Shown here piece after piece: positions 7,268 through 13,386 of a stretch of 23,610 nucleotides of DNA (positions are counted from its first letter, which is position 1; every line of letters begins with the position of its first letter). The stretch is from a virus: the IMG/VR virus record IMGVR_UViG_3300023179_000517, positions 1 through 23,610 of that record; one strand, written 5' to 3'. Below the pieces are notes generated by a model. That model ran no database searches, was not told the origin of the DNA, and worked only from the letters and a program-made list of their open reading frames with translations. A program made the translations under genes and the position numbers.

Positions 7268-9759
7268 GAGAAAAAACTCTCTAAAGTAGATTTCTTTTCC
7301 GTTGTCCAACCCATTGTTGCGACGATGCTTTTTAATGGTTCGATATATGCTTTTTCAAATTGTGTATCGTAATCGATATATTTTTCAAGATTAAATTCTT
7401 TCGGCAAAATATTCATAACAGAAAAAACATTTTCTTGAATTGGATTAGGAACTTTCATGTAACAAAATTTAATTTTGTCACCATCTCGTATGAATTGATA
7501 TTTCTTTTGAAGTTTGTGCTTTTCAATCATGTGATTGAAAAGTATTGCACCACGAACATGAATTGGTGTTCCTTTTGCATATAAACTTACACCATCTTTA
7601 TATTTAGTGATGTCACTAACACCTCTTGGAAATGAAATATCTTCAAACGGTAGCTGTTTGAATTCTTTACGAAATGATTCAATAAAATTTTGAAACTCGG
7701 ATTGATCGCCTTTCATTACGAGTTTCATTGCAGATTTAATTTTATCACGACATACCGATGGTGTTGAAGATTTGACAGCTTCAATTCCCATCATTTTCAT
7801 TTTTGGTTCTGCATAACGAACATCTTCAGAATCATAAACATTCAGAATGTAACGCTTCTTTGCAGTCCAAATTCCTTTGTCGGCAATGACCTCTCGCTTC
7901 ATTTGCATCTTTTGTGCAAATGCATTCATGTAATCTGCCAGTTCTTGATATGACTTATCGATGAATGGTTCTATTTTTTCTTTACAAATTTTGTCGATGA
8001 AATCAACAACCTTTTCTTTTTCCTGATTCTTTGATCGATAGACCATATCCACCAACGGACCAAGATGGAGGTATACAGAATCTGTATCCGATGCAACAAC
8101 ATAATCAACTCCTTCACTATTCAATATTTTATTCATATATCTATTCAGTTTGTTTTCAATCCAACGAATAGATAATTGCCCAGACAATGTGATTGCCTCA
8201 GCTTGTCGAATGTCAAAGAATCGAAAGTATTGATTACCAAGAGCGCCATAAGCAGAATTCAATTGAACCTTTTTAGCCAACTGAAGGTTTTTGTATTTCG
8301 ATATATCTTTTTCTATTTCGAATCTTTTATTTTTTTCTTTGGTTTTTTCCAGTTCTCTCTGCGCTTCAATCATCTTCTTTTTATATAGAACACGATCATC
8401 ATACATCATTTGCATCATTTCTGGAAGAAAACCTTGAACATCTTTACGAAAGTGATGGCCATTTGCCGCCATAACATGTTCGTCATCCTGTTCATACTTT
8501 CTGTCTAGTAAATCTTCAATAGTAACGCTAGTGTGTTTACCATTTACAATTGTTTCAGGAGAAACGTTGTATTGCATGATTAAGTGTGGATACAAGCTAT
8601 TCAAGTCGAACGAAACTACCCAATTATACATGCCAGGCTTTGGCTCTTTGACATAAGCACCAGCGTATTGTGCATCTTTACTTGTGGTGACATTTTGAGG
8701 AACAACAATATTCTTTTCAATCAAATGATTATGTATCAAAGTATCCCACATGCGGACTTGCGTGAATACGTCAGTCATATTCACTTTTGCATCATATGCA
8801 AGTGCGAGTGCCATTTCAATCAATTTCATTTTGTCTTCGAGGCGGTCGACAAGTTCCACATCTTTGATGTTATACTCAATAAATTTCTGATAGTCTTGTT
8901 TATACAGTTGGTGCAGTGTTTCATATTCAGAGTAATCTAATTTCTGTTCGCCTAATTCGATATTTGCAATCGTGTCTAGTCGATAGTTTTCTTGTTGCGA
9001 GTAAGTAAATTTCTTGTACAGTTCCAAATAATCTAGAATGGCTATACCAACTAGATCAAATGCAGTTTGTTGTTTGTTATGAATTGTAGTTGTTCGTTCA
9101 CCAATTCGACGCCACGGCGAAAGTTTTTTTGCAGCGTCTTCGCCGAAGAGCCTAATGATACGATTATAGATGTATGGAATGTCAAAGAATTGAATGTTCC
9201 ATCCAGTTATAATGTCTGGAGATTGTGATTCCCATAGGTCAATAAATCTTTCGATTAGATTGCGTTCATCTCTACACTTATGATAGGTAACATCATTTCT
9301 ATGATTGTTATAATCTCCACAACCAAACACATAGATCGAATCATTAATTTTAATTGTAATTGCAGTGATTGGTTCGGTGGCATGTTTTGGTTCTGGAAAA
9401 CCATTCTCAGAACCAACCTCAATGTCGAGGTTTGCAATTTTAATTAATGAAACGTCATACTCAATTCTTTTACCAGGGTATGCCGTATTTAAATAAACAT
9501 ATGCATAGTTTGTTGAACCATAGATTCTAAAGTTTTCAACACCTTCATATTTACGAACAAAATCAGATGCGTCTTGCATTGTTCCTTGTGAAACTGGAGA
9601 CACATAGTTGCCTTCAATTGTTTTATAATCTGTTGGTGTTCGTGACGGAAGATACAGTACAGGATTGTATTCGATTTTGTCCGCAAATCTTTTTCCATTC
9701 CGATATCCTCGAACTAGAATTTGATTACCATAGCGTGTAAAATGTGTATAAAATTTCAT
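7264..9759 (-). CDS. 43: DNA polymerase, family B (T4 gp43-like)
   Basis: The phage replicative polymerase with 3'-5' proofreading, 831 residues, close to marine T4-like homologues and shorter than T4 gp43. Exonuclease motifs: ExoI D112-x-E114 (NLDIEV), ExoII WNIQFFD with D193, ExoIII YNIKD with Y296 and D300. Polymerase motifs: A with D385 in FDLNSLYP, B with K497 and N501-SAYG, C DTDS at 558-561. The C-terminal peptide STLESFFS resembles the hydrophobic clamp-binding tail of gp43. All catalytic residues are present. It starts one base inside the stop of the preceding gene (TAATG). In T4, regA precedes gene 43 directly; here about 2.8 kb of accessory genes separate them. Confidence 0.97.
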   Translation of the reverse strand: MKFYTHFTRYGNQILVRGYRNGKRFADKIEYNPVLYLPSRTPTDYKTIEGNYVSPVSQGTMQDASDFVRKYEGVENFRIYGSTNYAYVYLNTAYPGKRIEYDVSLIKIANLDIEVGSENGFPEPKHATEPITAITIKINDSIYVFGCGDYNNHRNDVTYHKCRDERNLIERFIDLWESQSPDIITGWNIQFFDIPYIYNRIIRLFGEDAAKKLSPWRRIGERTTTIHNKQQTAFDLVGIAILDYLELYKKFTYSQQENYRLDTIANIELGEQKLDYSEYETLHQLYKQDYQKFIEYNIKDVELVDRLEDKMKLIEMALALAYDAKVNMTDVFTQVRMWDTLIHNHLIEKNIVVPQNVTTSKDAQYAGAYVKEPKPGMYNWVVSFDLNSLYPHLIMQYNVSPETIVNGKHTSVTIEDLLDRKYEQDDEHVMAANGHHFRKDVQGFLPEMMQMMYDDRVLYKKKMIEAQRELEKTKEKNKRFEIEKDISKYKNLQLAKKVQLNSAYGALGNQYFRFFDIRQAEAITLSGQLSIRWIENKLNRYMNKILNSEGVDYVVASDTDSVYLHLGPLVDMVYRSKNQEKEKVVDFIDKICKEKIEPFIDKSYQELADYMNAFAQKMQMKREVIADKGIWTAKKRYILNVYDSEDVRYAEPKMKMMGIEAVKSSTPSVCRDKIKSAMKLVMKGDQSEFQNFIESFRKEFKQLPFEDISFPRGVSDITKYKDGVSLYAKGTPIHVRGAILFNHMIEKHKLQKKYQFIRDGDKIKFCYMKVPNPIQENVFSVMNILPKEFNLEKYIDYDTQFEKAYIEPLKSIVATMGWTTEKKSTLESFFS

Positions 9760-10055
9760 TATATTACAATTGAAGAATTCTTAGCAACAACTATACCTGA
9801 GCCATAAATCTCATTATACTTGTTTTGAATTTCAATTGCAACTGAAACGTTATATAGGATATGATTTCTTGAAATGTCAACAATTTTTTGCTCGGAAAAC
9901 AACAACATTGGTTGCATCTGAAGAGTAGGCTTGCCGGTTTGTGTTAATGCAATACCGAGAACACATGGATTTTTAATTCGAACTGAATCCGATTGATCTT
10001 CGATTTCCCCAACAATTTCTTCACCGCTCACCAATTTGAGAATTCTTAGTGTCAT
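9759..10055 (-). CDS. Small beta-rich protein, possible Sm/LSm-like fold, 98 aa
   Basis: The protein begins with ATG 10055 after AAAGGAAA and ends in the TAATG overlap with the polymerase. The N-terminal third (LRILKLVSGEEIVGEIEDQ, then SVRIKNPCVL) has the pattern of an Sm1-type strand pair: a hydrophobic strand, a Gly-Glu-Glu turn, Val-Gly, then a second strand ending in a conserved Asn-Pro. Similar LSGEEIIG...IKNPxxL openings are, as I recall, common in phage proteins of about 100 residues. The rest (MQPMLLFSEQKIVDISRNHI, later YGSGIVV) is beta-rich and soluble. An RNA-binding Sm-like role is only an inference. Its conserved place directly before gp43 suggests a link to replication or its regulation. 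Confidence 0.75.
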   Translation of the reverse strand: MTLRILKLVSGEEIVGEIEDQSDSVRIKNPCVLGIALTQTGKPTLQMQPMLLFSEQKIVDISRNHILYNVSVAIEIQNKYNEIYGSGIVVAKNSSIVI

Positions 10056-10075
10056 AATATTTCCTTTAATTTAAA

Positions 10076-10095
10076 CGGGGGACTTAAGTCCCCCG
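10076..10095 (-). terminator. GC-rich perfect palindrome, probable weak terminator
   Basis: The 20-base palindrome CGGGGGACTTAAGTCCCCCG can form an 8-bp stem with a TTAA loop, and on the minus strand it is followed by TTTAAATT. It lies directly after the 41-residue gene (stop at 10099) and before the ribosome site of the gene at 10055. The short U-run suggests partial termination, or an mRNA-stabilising hairpin that adjusts how much of the upstream message reaches the polymerase gene. Because it is fully symmetric, it could also be read as a protein-binding site. Confidence 0.55.
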
Positions 10096-10098
10096 AAA

Positions 10099-10224
10099 TT
10101 ACTTCTTCATCATGAGAGTTTTCGCTTCTTGAATTTTTCCATAGCGACTTGCAATTACTGCTGCTCTCACATTCGCAATTGTTTCAAGCCAAGATATAAA
10201 TTTATTCCACCAATGCTTTCTCAT
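10099..10224 (-). CDS. Small basic protein, 41 aa
   Basis: ATG 10224 follows AAAGGT and overlaps the stop of the preceding small gene as ATGA. The product begins MRKHWWNKFISWLETIANVR and continues AAVIASRYGKIQEAKTLMMKK. It is a basic amphipathic helix pair with an xxRAAxxASRxGxxxEAxxLM pattern that I recall from short proteins of phages and proteobacteria. There is no signal peptide; the WW pair and following helix could associate with the membrane surface. The gene is too short for usual length cut-offs, but the ribosome site, coupling and coding-like composition support it. The function is unknown. Confidence 0.65.
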   Translation of the reverse strand: MRKHWWNKFISWLETIANVRAAVIASRYGKIQEAKTLMMKK

Positions 10225-10361
10225 AGAATACCTTTATATTTGAGTTGATTTTCTCTGTAAGCAAAGTCCGCTCTGTCTACAGATTTGGCCAAGTATGCTT
10301 CAATATAACTTTTAGATGTTTTCACAAAGTAATCGGTAATGATCTTAAAGATTGCGATCAT
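10221..10361 (-). CDS. Small DUF3563-like protein, 46 aa
   Basis: The frame starts with ATG 10361 inside the last codons of hsp20 (17-base overlap) and stops in an ATGA overlap with the next small gene. It reads MIAIFKIITDYFVKTSKSY, then IEAYLAKSVDRADFAYRENQ and a short basic tail. The pattern EAYLxxSxDxADxxxRxxxL resembles the short DUF3563 proteins of Burkholderiales, from memory. A GTG at 10325 could start a 34-residue version, but the longer frame has the better composition and coupling to hsp20. It is part of the unit hsp20 - 46 aa - 41 aa. The function is unknown. Confidence 0.6.
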   Translation of the reverse strand: MIAIFKIITDYFVKTSKSYIEAYLAKSVDRADFAYRENQLKYKGIL

Positions 10362-10839
10362 CTTCTTCAATCAATAACTGTTTCTTTGATGAAGACTTAC
10401 TTTCACCGCTTTTCACTTCAATTTTGCGAGGCTTCTTATGATCTGGAATAATACGCTCTAGAGCAATCTTGAGCATACCGTTTATCATTTCAGCATTGTC
10501 AATGACAATTTGATCGTCAAGAGCAAATGTTCTAGTGAATGCACGATTCGCAATTCCTTTAAACAAGAAATTTTCTGCATCGTCATGCGTTCTACCTGAA
10601 ACGATGAGTTTGTTATCTTCAAATGTGATTTCAACGTCCGAACTAGAAAAACCAGCAACCGCAAGTTCAATAACGTATTTGTTATCTTCTACTTTGCGAA
10701 TGTTATATGGTGGATAGTTTGGAATGTTTTTTGTTACGTCATCATGTAATTTTGACAACTTATTGTAAGTGTCATCAAATCCGACAAAGAATTTATCAAA
10801 GTCTTTAAATGCAACTGGAAGTAAATTATGATAGGTCAT
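10345..10839 (-). CDS. hsp20: Small heat shock protein, Hsp20 / alpha-crystallin family
   Basis: An ATP-independent holdase that keeps unfolded proteins soluble; Hsp20 genes are a known accessory of marine T4-like phages. The 164 residues comprise an N-terminal region with FDKFFVGFDD and YPPYNIRK, like the IbpA type. The alpha-crystallin domain (about 50-140) has ELAVAGFSSSDVEIT and KLIVSGRTHD, ending in the GMLKIALER strand. The C-terminal tail carries PRKIEVK then a Ser/Lys/Glu-rich end. Start ATG 10839 follows AAAGGGGAA. A 120-base leader containing three hairpins precedes it (10876-10958), which is notable because bacterial sHSP messages often carry RNA thermometers. Two small genes follow in overlapping order. 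Confidence 0.93.
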   Translation of the reverse strand: MTYHNLLPVAFKDFDKFFVGFDDTYNKLSKLHDDVTKNIPNYPPYNIRKVEDNKYVIELAVAGFSSSDVEITFEDNKLIVSGRTHDDAENFLFKGIANRAFTRTFALDDQIVIDNAEMINGMLKIALERIIPDHKKPRKIEVKSGESKSSSKKQLLIEEDDRNL

Positions 10840-10875
10840 AGCGTTCCCCTTTATTAAGCGAGTTAAAATTGAAAT

Positions 10876-10958
10876 GTTACCCCGAAGGCGTAACGATTTG
10901 GCAGATTTGACTAGGATGCCAGCCTAGTTTTAATCCCTTGGGGTTTCCTCAGGATAAA
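10876..10958 (-). ncRNA. Candidate structured RNA / leader of hsp20 (three hairpins)
   Basis: Read on the minus strand, three stems occur in 83 bases. Stem 1 pairs TTTATCC (10958-10952) with GGATTAAA (10936-10929), with one bulge. Stem 2 is CTAGG-CTGGCAT-CCTAG (10927-10911), five pairs closing a seven-base loop. Stem 3 is GTTAC-G-CC-TTCG-GG-GTAAC (10894-10876) with a UUCG tetraloop. No U-run follows stem 3, so it is a poor terminator. The region lies between the HTH gene and hsp20, with the last stem ending about 37 bases before the hsp20 start. A regulatory leader, thermosensor or small RNA are all possible; no known class was recognised. Confidence 0.4.
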
Positions 10959-10959
10959 C

Positions 10960-11196
10960 TTATTTAGCCTGGCTGCCGTCTGTTTTACGGCGCGAAACAA
11001 AATAAGTTGTATTTCCTTCGGTGTTCTTTGAAGTACGAACACGATAGCCTTCTTGGCGAAGGTCGCTCATGCGAGCCCTAAGATTCTTGACGCCAAATAG
11101 CGCATCAGCTTGGGGAGCAGAAATTCCTCGACCTTTACCACGAAGGTAAGAAATCAAAAGTTCGTTTTGAGTTTTGCTAGATGTTACAAAAGTCAT
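10960..11196 (-). CDS. Small winged-helix/HTH protein (HTH_39-like), 78 aa
   Basis: Residues 10-60 (NELLISYLRGKGRGISAPQA, then DALFGVKNLRARMSDLRQEG) have the helix - turn - recognition helix - wing order of the short phage HTH_39 family, in which a conserved ARxSDLRxxGY phrase precedes a beta wing (here YRVRTSKNTEGNTTYFVSR). This suggests a DNA-binding or recombination-directionality-like small regulator. It starts at ATG 11196 after GAGGAA and follows the terminator of the secreted-protein gene. It could be reached by read-through, since no promoter is evident in the 40-base gap. Its targets are unknown; the operator-like inverted repeats in this window are candidates only by association. 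Confidence 0.75.
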   Translation of the reverse strand: MTFVTSSKTQNELLISYLRGKGRGISAPQADALFGVKNLRARMSDLRQEGYRVRTSKNTEGNTTYFVSRRKTDGSQAK

Positions 11197-11220
11197 ATTA
11201 AGTTCCTCATCAAAATTAAT

Positions 11221-11247
11221 AATAAAACTAAGAATTATTTCTTAGTT
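11221..11247 (-). terminator. Intrinsic terminator of the secreted-protein gene
   Basis: The minus strand forms a 9-bp stem (AACTAAGAA with TTCTTAGTT, 11247-11226) around an ATAA loop, followed by a U-rich run (TTATTATT). The 5' arm contains the last sense codons of the gene and the stop codon lies in the loop, so termination occurs right after translation ends. Together with the promoter at 11482-11510 it isolates the gene as a one-gene unit. Confidence 0.75.
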
Positions 11248-11462
11248 GGTTCTGCGGCAGCCTTTTCAGCCTTTTCCTTTTCTTTGTCTTTAGGAGTTTT
11301 TGCTTTAGGCTTTTTTGCCGCCTCTGTATCAGCAGGTTTATCTGCTGGTTTTGCTGCCTCAGATTTTGCCGCTTCCTTCTTTTCTGCTGGCTTGTCTGCT
11401 GCAAATGCAACTAGTGAAATGGATGTAAGTCCTACAATAATTAGAGATTTTAGTGATGTCAT
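11235..11462 (-). CDS. Secreted low-complexity Ala/Lys/Glu/Pro-rich protein, 75 aa
   Basis: ATG 11462 follows AAAGGAAAAAA at good spacing. A longer frame to 11546 would cross the promoter and is rejected. Residues 1-21 (MTSLKSLIIVGLTSISLVAFA) form a textbook Sec signal peptide with predicted cleavage after AFA. The mature 54 residues are built from only seven residue types (A, K, E, P, D, T, S), with no aromatic, Cys or hydrophobic core residues, so it should be disordered and periplasmic. Its base composition is richer in GC than that of its neighbours. Such proteins occur in proteobacterial genomes, for example acid-shock-like proteins. It has its own promoter and terminator, the layout of a moron. 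The role is unknown; host-envelope or stress effects are guesses. Confidence 0.75.
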   Translation of the reverse strand: MTSLKSLIIVGLTSISLVAFAADKPAEKKEAAKSEAAKPADKPADTEAAKKPKAKTPKDKEKEKAEKAAAEPTKK

Positions 11463-11481
11463 ATTTTTTCCTTTAAAAAGA

Positions 11482-11510
11482 ATTATATCAAAATAAGATT
11501 GAAAAGTCAA
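11482..11510 (-). promoter_or_regulatory. Sigma-70 promoter (TTGACT-17-TATAAT, extended -10)
   Basis: The minus strand has TTGACT at 11510-11505 and TATAAT at 11487-11482 with a 17-base spacer and TG one base before the -10 (TGATATAAT). Transcription should begin near 11475, about 13 bases before the start codon at 11462. It serves the secreted-protein gene and lies just after the stop of the oxygenase gene (11515). Confidence 0.85.
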
Positions 11511-11514
11511 ACTA

Positions 11515-12132
11515 CTATAGGTATAACTCAAACTCTTTGGTCCCAAATTTACCCTTCACAAAATAATTAAATGCTAAAGAGTATCTATCCTCATTAGATA
11601 GATTTTTATCTATCGAATGTACGACCATTGAAGGAAAAAGAATAATTTTATTTTTTTTTGTTTTGAAATTAGCCTTTAGAGTATTGTAAAAGTTAAGTTC
11701 AGAATAGTCTAATGATATTGTAGAGGAAAATGGATAAAAATTATCTCTATGAAATACAATATCTCCACTGTTTTCTGGACATTCTAAATATAGCACACCA
11801 CTAATCACAGAATTTGTATGAAAATGTCTTTGTCCCCAATCTCCAGGTGAATGTTTAACTACCCAAGAATTTGTTAAATAAAATGATAAATTCTCACTTA
11901 CTTTTAACGTTTCATAAACAAATTGATTGACATGAAAATCAACTTCTTCTCTAAGAGATTTTAATTGATCTGAAAATAGAATATATTTACTTTTTGTATA
12001 TTTCCCATTTCCAGATGCCATAACTTCAAATTCTGTATTTTTTATTCTGTCCATTATTTCGTTGTCCACACCGGTTATTTCAGAAATATAAATTGGACAA
12101 GGAAATAAACACGCTATTTCAAAATCATTCAT
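11515..12132 (-). CDS. Putative 2OG-Fe(II) oxygenase (copy 2)
   Basis: This 205-residue protein matches the putative 2OG-Fe(II) oxygenase type found repeatedly in marine T4-like phages. H103-x-H105 lies in RHFHTNS, followed by ISGVLYLE at 110-117, H172 in FPSMVVHSID and R183 in EDRYSLAFNYF. These fit the two metal-binding His, the distal His and the 2OG-anchoring Arg. The N-terminal half is a variable helical/beta region (FPCPIYISEITG). It starts one base after the Dps stop codon (TAAAATG) and has a weak ribosome site, so translation is probably coupled. The substrate is unknown. Confidence 0.75.
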   Translation of the reverse strand: MNDFEIACLFPCPIYISEITGVDNEIMDRIKNTEFEVMASGNGKYTKSKYILFSDQLKSLREEVDFHVNQFVYETLKVSENLSFYLTNSWVVKHSPGDWGQRHFHTNSVISGVLYLECPENSGDIVFHRDNFYPFSSTISLDYSELNFYNTLKANFKTKKNKIILFPSMVVHSIDKNLSNEDRYSLAFNYFVKGKFGTKEFELYL

Positions 12133-12133
12133 T

Positions 12134-12577
12134 TTATACCATATTTTTTAAAGTTGCCTTCAACATCCATGCATGTTTTTTAAATGCATCTTGTCTTTCG
12201 GCAAGAAAATTGCTGTAGTGATGCGATCTGTATTTTTCAGCCAAATCGTAAGCCCGTAAAATATTTGCTTCAATGATTGGTATATCGTTATATAATCTTC
12301 TTAGCATTTCTAAGGAATCTGGAATATTCTGATCGTCAGAAATTTCACTCAGTTCGGAAAATCTAGCCAAACCTGCTGGTGCAAATGCATTCATTCCACG
12401 AATTTCTTCGGCAAGTTTATCAACTGCACCATAAACCTCTTCGTAAATTTCGCCTAGTAAATTATGATATTGTGAAAAGTCTGGGCCCTGAACGTTCCAA
12501 TGATATCCTTGTGCCTTAAAATAAAATGCAAAATGATTAGCTAGAACAACTTTGGCTTCCTGAATTAAATCTTCCAT
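12134..12577 (-). CDS. dps: Dps-like ferritin family protein
   Basis: Dps proteins form 12-subunit shells that oxidise and store iron and often protect DNA. The 147 residues form a four-helix bundle of typical Dps size. The intersubunit ferroxidase signature is complete: H26 in GYHWNVQG, H38 in SQYHNL, D53 and E57 in AVDKLAEEIRG, with the 12-15-4 spacing of known Dps enzymes. There is no Lys-rich N-terminal DNA-binding tail, so it may store iron or quench peroxide rather than coat DNA. ATG 12577 abuts the RegA stop as TAAATG with AAGGAAAT upstream. It lies between RegA and an iron-dependent oxygenase-like gene. A Dps gene inside the replication block is unusual. Confidence 0.88.
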   Translation of the reverse strand: MEDLIQEAKVVLANHFAFYFKAQGYHWNVQGPDFSQYHNLLGEIYEEVYGAVDKLAEEIRGMNAFAPAGLARFSELSEISDDQNIPDSLEMLRRLYNDIPIIEANILRAYDLAEKYRSHHYSNFLAERQDAFKKHAWMLKATLKNMV

Positions 12578-12985
12578 TTAATTTATTTCCTTCTTTTTAC
12601 CAATGTTATATTTTGCAGTTAATTTCCATTCATCTTTGTCTTTATATGATATAATTTTAATTTGTGACAATGGTGCGACTGGAGCTTTTGATTTATTTTT
12701 GTTTACAATTTCAACCAATCCCCATTCCGCCAAAAGATTTGCAATTGTGTTACGTCTAGCCAAATCATTATCTTCAAAATCTGTACTTTTACCATCTAAT
12801 GCAAAAAGTTCTTTAAAATGAACGATGTAATATTTACCACGTTTATGTAAAATGTGACATGATTGATATAATGTTTTATCTTTTCTAGAAGCTACTCCAA
12901 TTCGTGTCAATGTTTCTTTTACTTTAAGAAAATTATTCTCATTTTTAAGTTTCACTTCTAGCAATTCTTCAATTTCGATTGCCAT
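12578..12985 (-). CDS. regA: RegA translational repressor
   Basis: RegA binds around the initiation codons of early phage mRNAs, in T4 including those for gp44, gp45 and RegA itself, and blocks ribosome access. The 135 residues align by eye with T4 RegA (122): FLKVKETLTRIGVASRKDK, LYQSCHILHKRGKYYIVHFK, then an Asp/Arg-rich region, LLAEWGLVEIV and a C-terminal DEWKLTAKYNIG. The N-terminus is a few residues longer than in T4. ATG 12985 follows AAAGGAGAG just after the gp62 stop. The order gp45-gp44-gp62-RegA is that of T4, except that a nuclease-like gene interrupts it and gp43 does not follow directly. Confidence 0.96.
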   Translation of the reverse strand: MAIEIEELLEVKLKNENNFLKVKETLTRIGVASRKDKTLYQSCHILHKRGKYYIVHFKELFALDGKSTDFEDNDLARRNTIANLLAEWGLVEIVNKNKSKAPVAPLSQIKIISYKDKDEWKLTAKYNIGKKKEIN

Positions 12986-12987
12986 TT

Positions 12988-13386
12988 TTATCTCTCCTTT
13001 TTCAATCCACCTTTTTCTAATTTTTGTTTCATAATTTTAAGTTGATCAGGAGAAATCAAACAAGAGATTTGTTTAGCCTTTGTGGTGCTATAACCAAAAT
13101 ACTCAGAAATGACTTTTATATCCTCGACCAACTCATTCTTTAACCACTTACTATATCGCTTTCGTGGTCTTATACTATTTAGTAAATAGGTAAATTGAGG
13201 TTTTCCGTCGAGAGTATTATGAAAATTCATTTCATTCGCATACAAAACTGTGTCTGGAAACAAAGAAAGTCCACGATTTACAATAAACGCATTATATGCT
13301 TTTTCCGCAAGTTCATCGTTTTCAGAGCCAGTCATCATATCTTTCTTCGTTTGACTAACTGCATTAATATAATCAAAGGGACTCAT
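12988..13386 (-). CDS. 62: Clamp loader small subunit (T4 gp62-like)
   Basis: With four gp44 subunits, one gp62 forms the clamp loader that opens and places gp45 on primed DNA. The 132 residues are short, as in marine T4-like phages (T4 gp62 is longer). The phrases AYNAFIVNRGLSLFPDTVLYANEMN, NSIRPRKRYSKWLKNEL and ISEYFGYSTTKAKQ fit the gp62 family pattern as I recall it. ATG 13386 has GGAAAA upstream at good spacing; GTG at 13389 is a possible alternative. It overlaps the nuclease-like gene by 14 bases instead of following gp44 directly. RegA follows after two bases. Confidence 0.88.
   Translation of the reverse strand: MSPFDYINAVSQTKKDMMTGSENDELAEKAYNAFIVNRGLSLFPDTVLYANEMNFHNTLDGKPQFTYLLNSIRPRKRYSKWLKNELVEDIKVISEYFGYSTTKAKQISCLISPDQLKIMKQKLEKGGLKKER

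Noticed and set aside
10911-10927. Anticodon-arm-like hairpin (loop CTGGCAT, which would give a GGC Ala anticodon) suggesting a tRNA
   Set aside because: No acceptor stem and no T-loop consensus (GGTTCGAATCC-like) are found around it, and stem 3 has a UUCG tetraloop instead of a T-arm. At best a relic, so it is listed as part of a structured leader.
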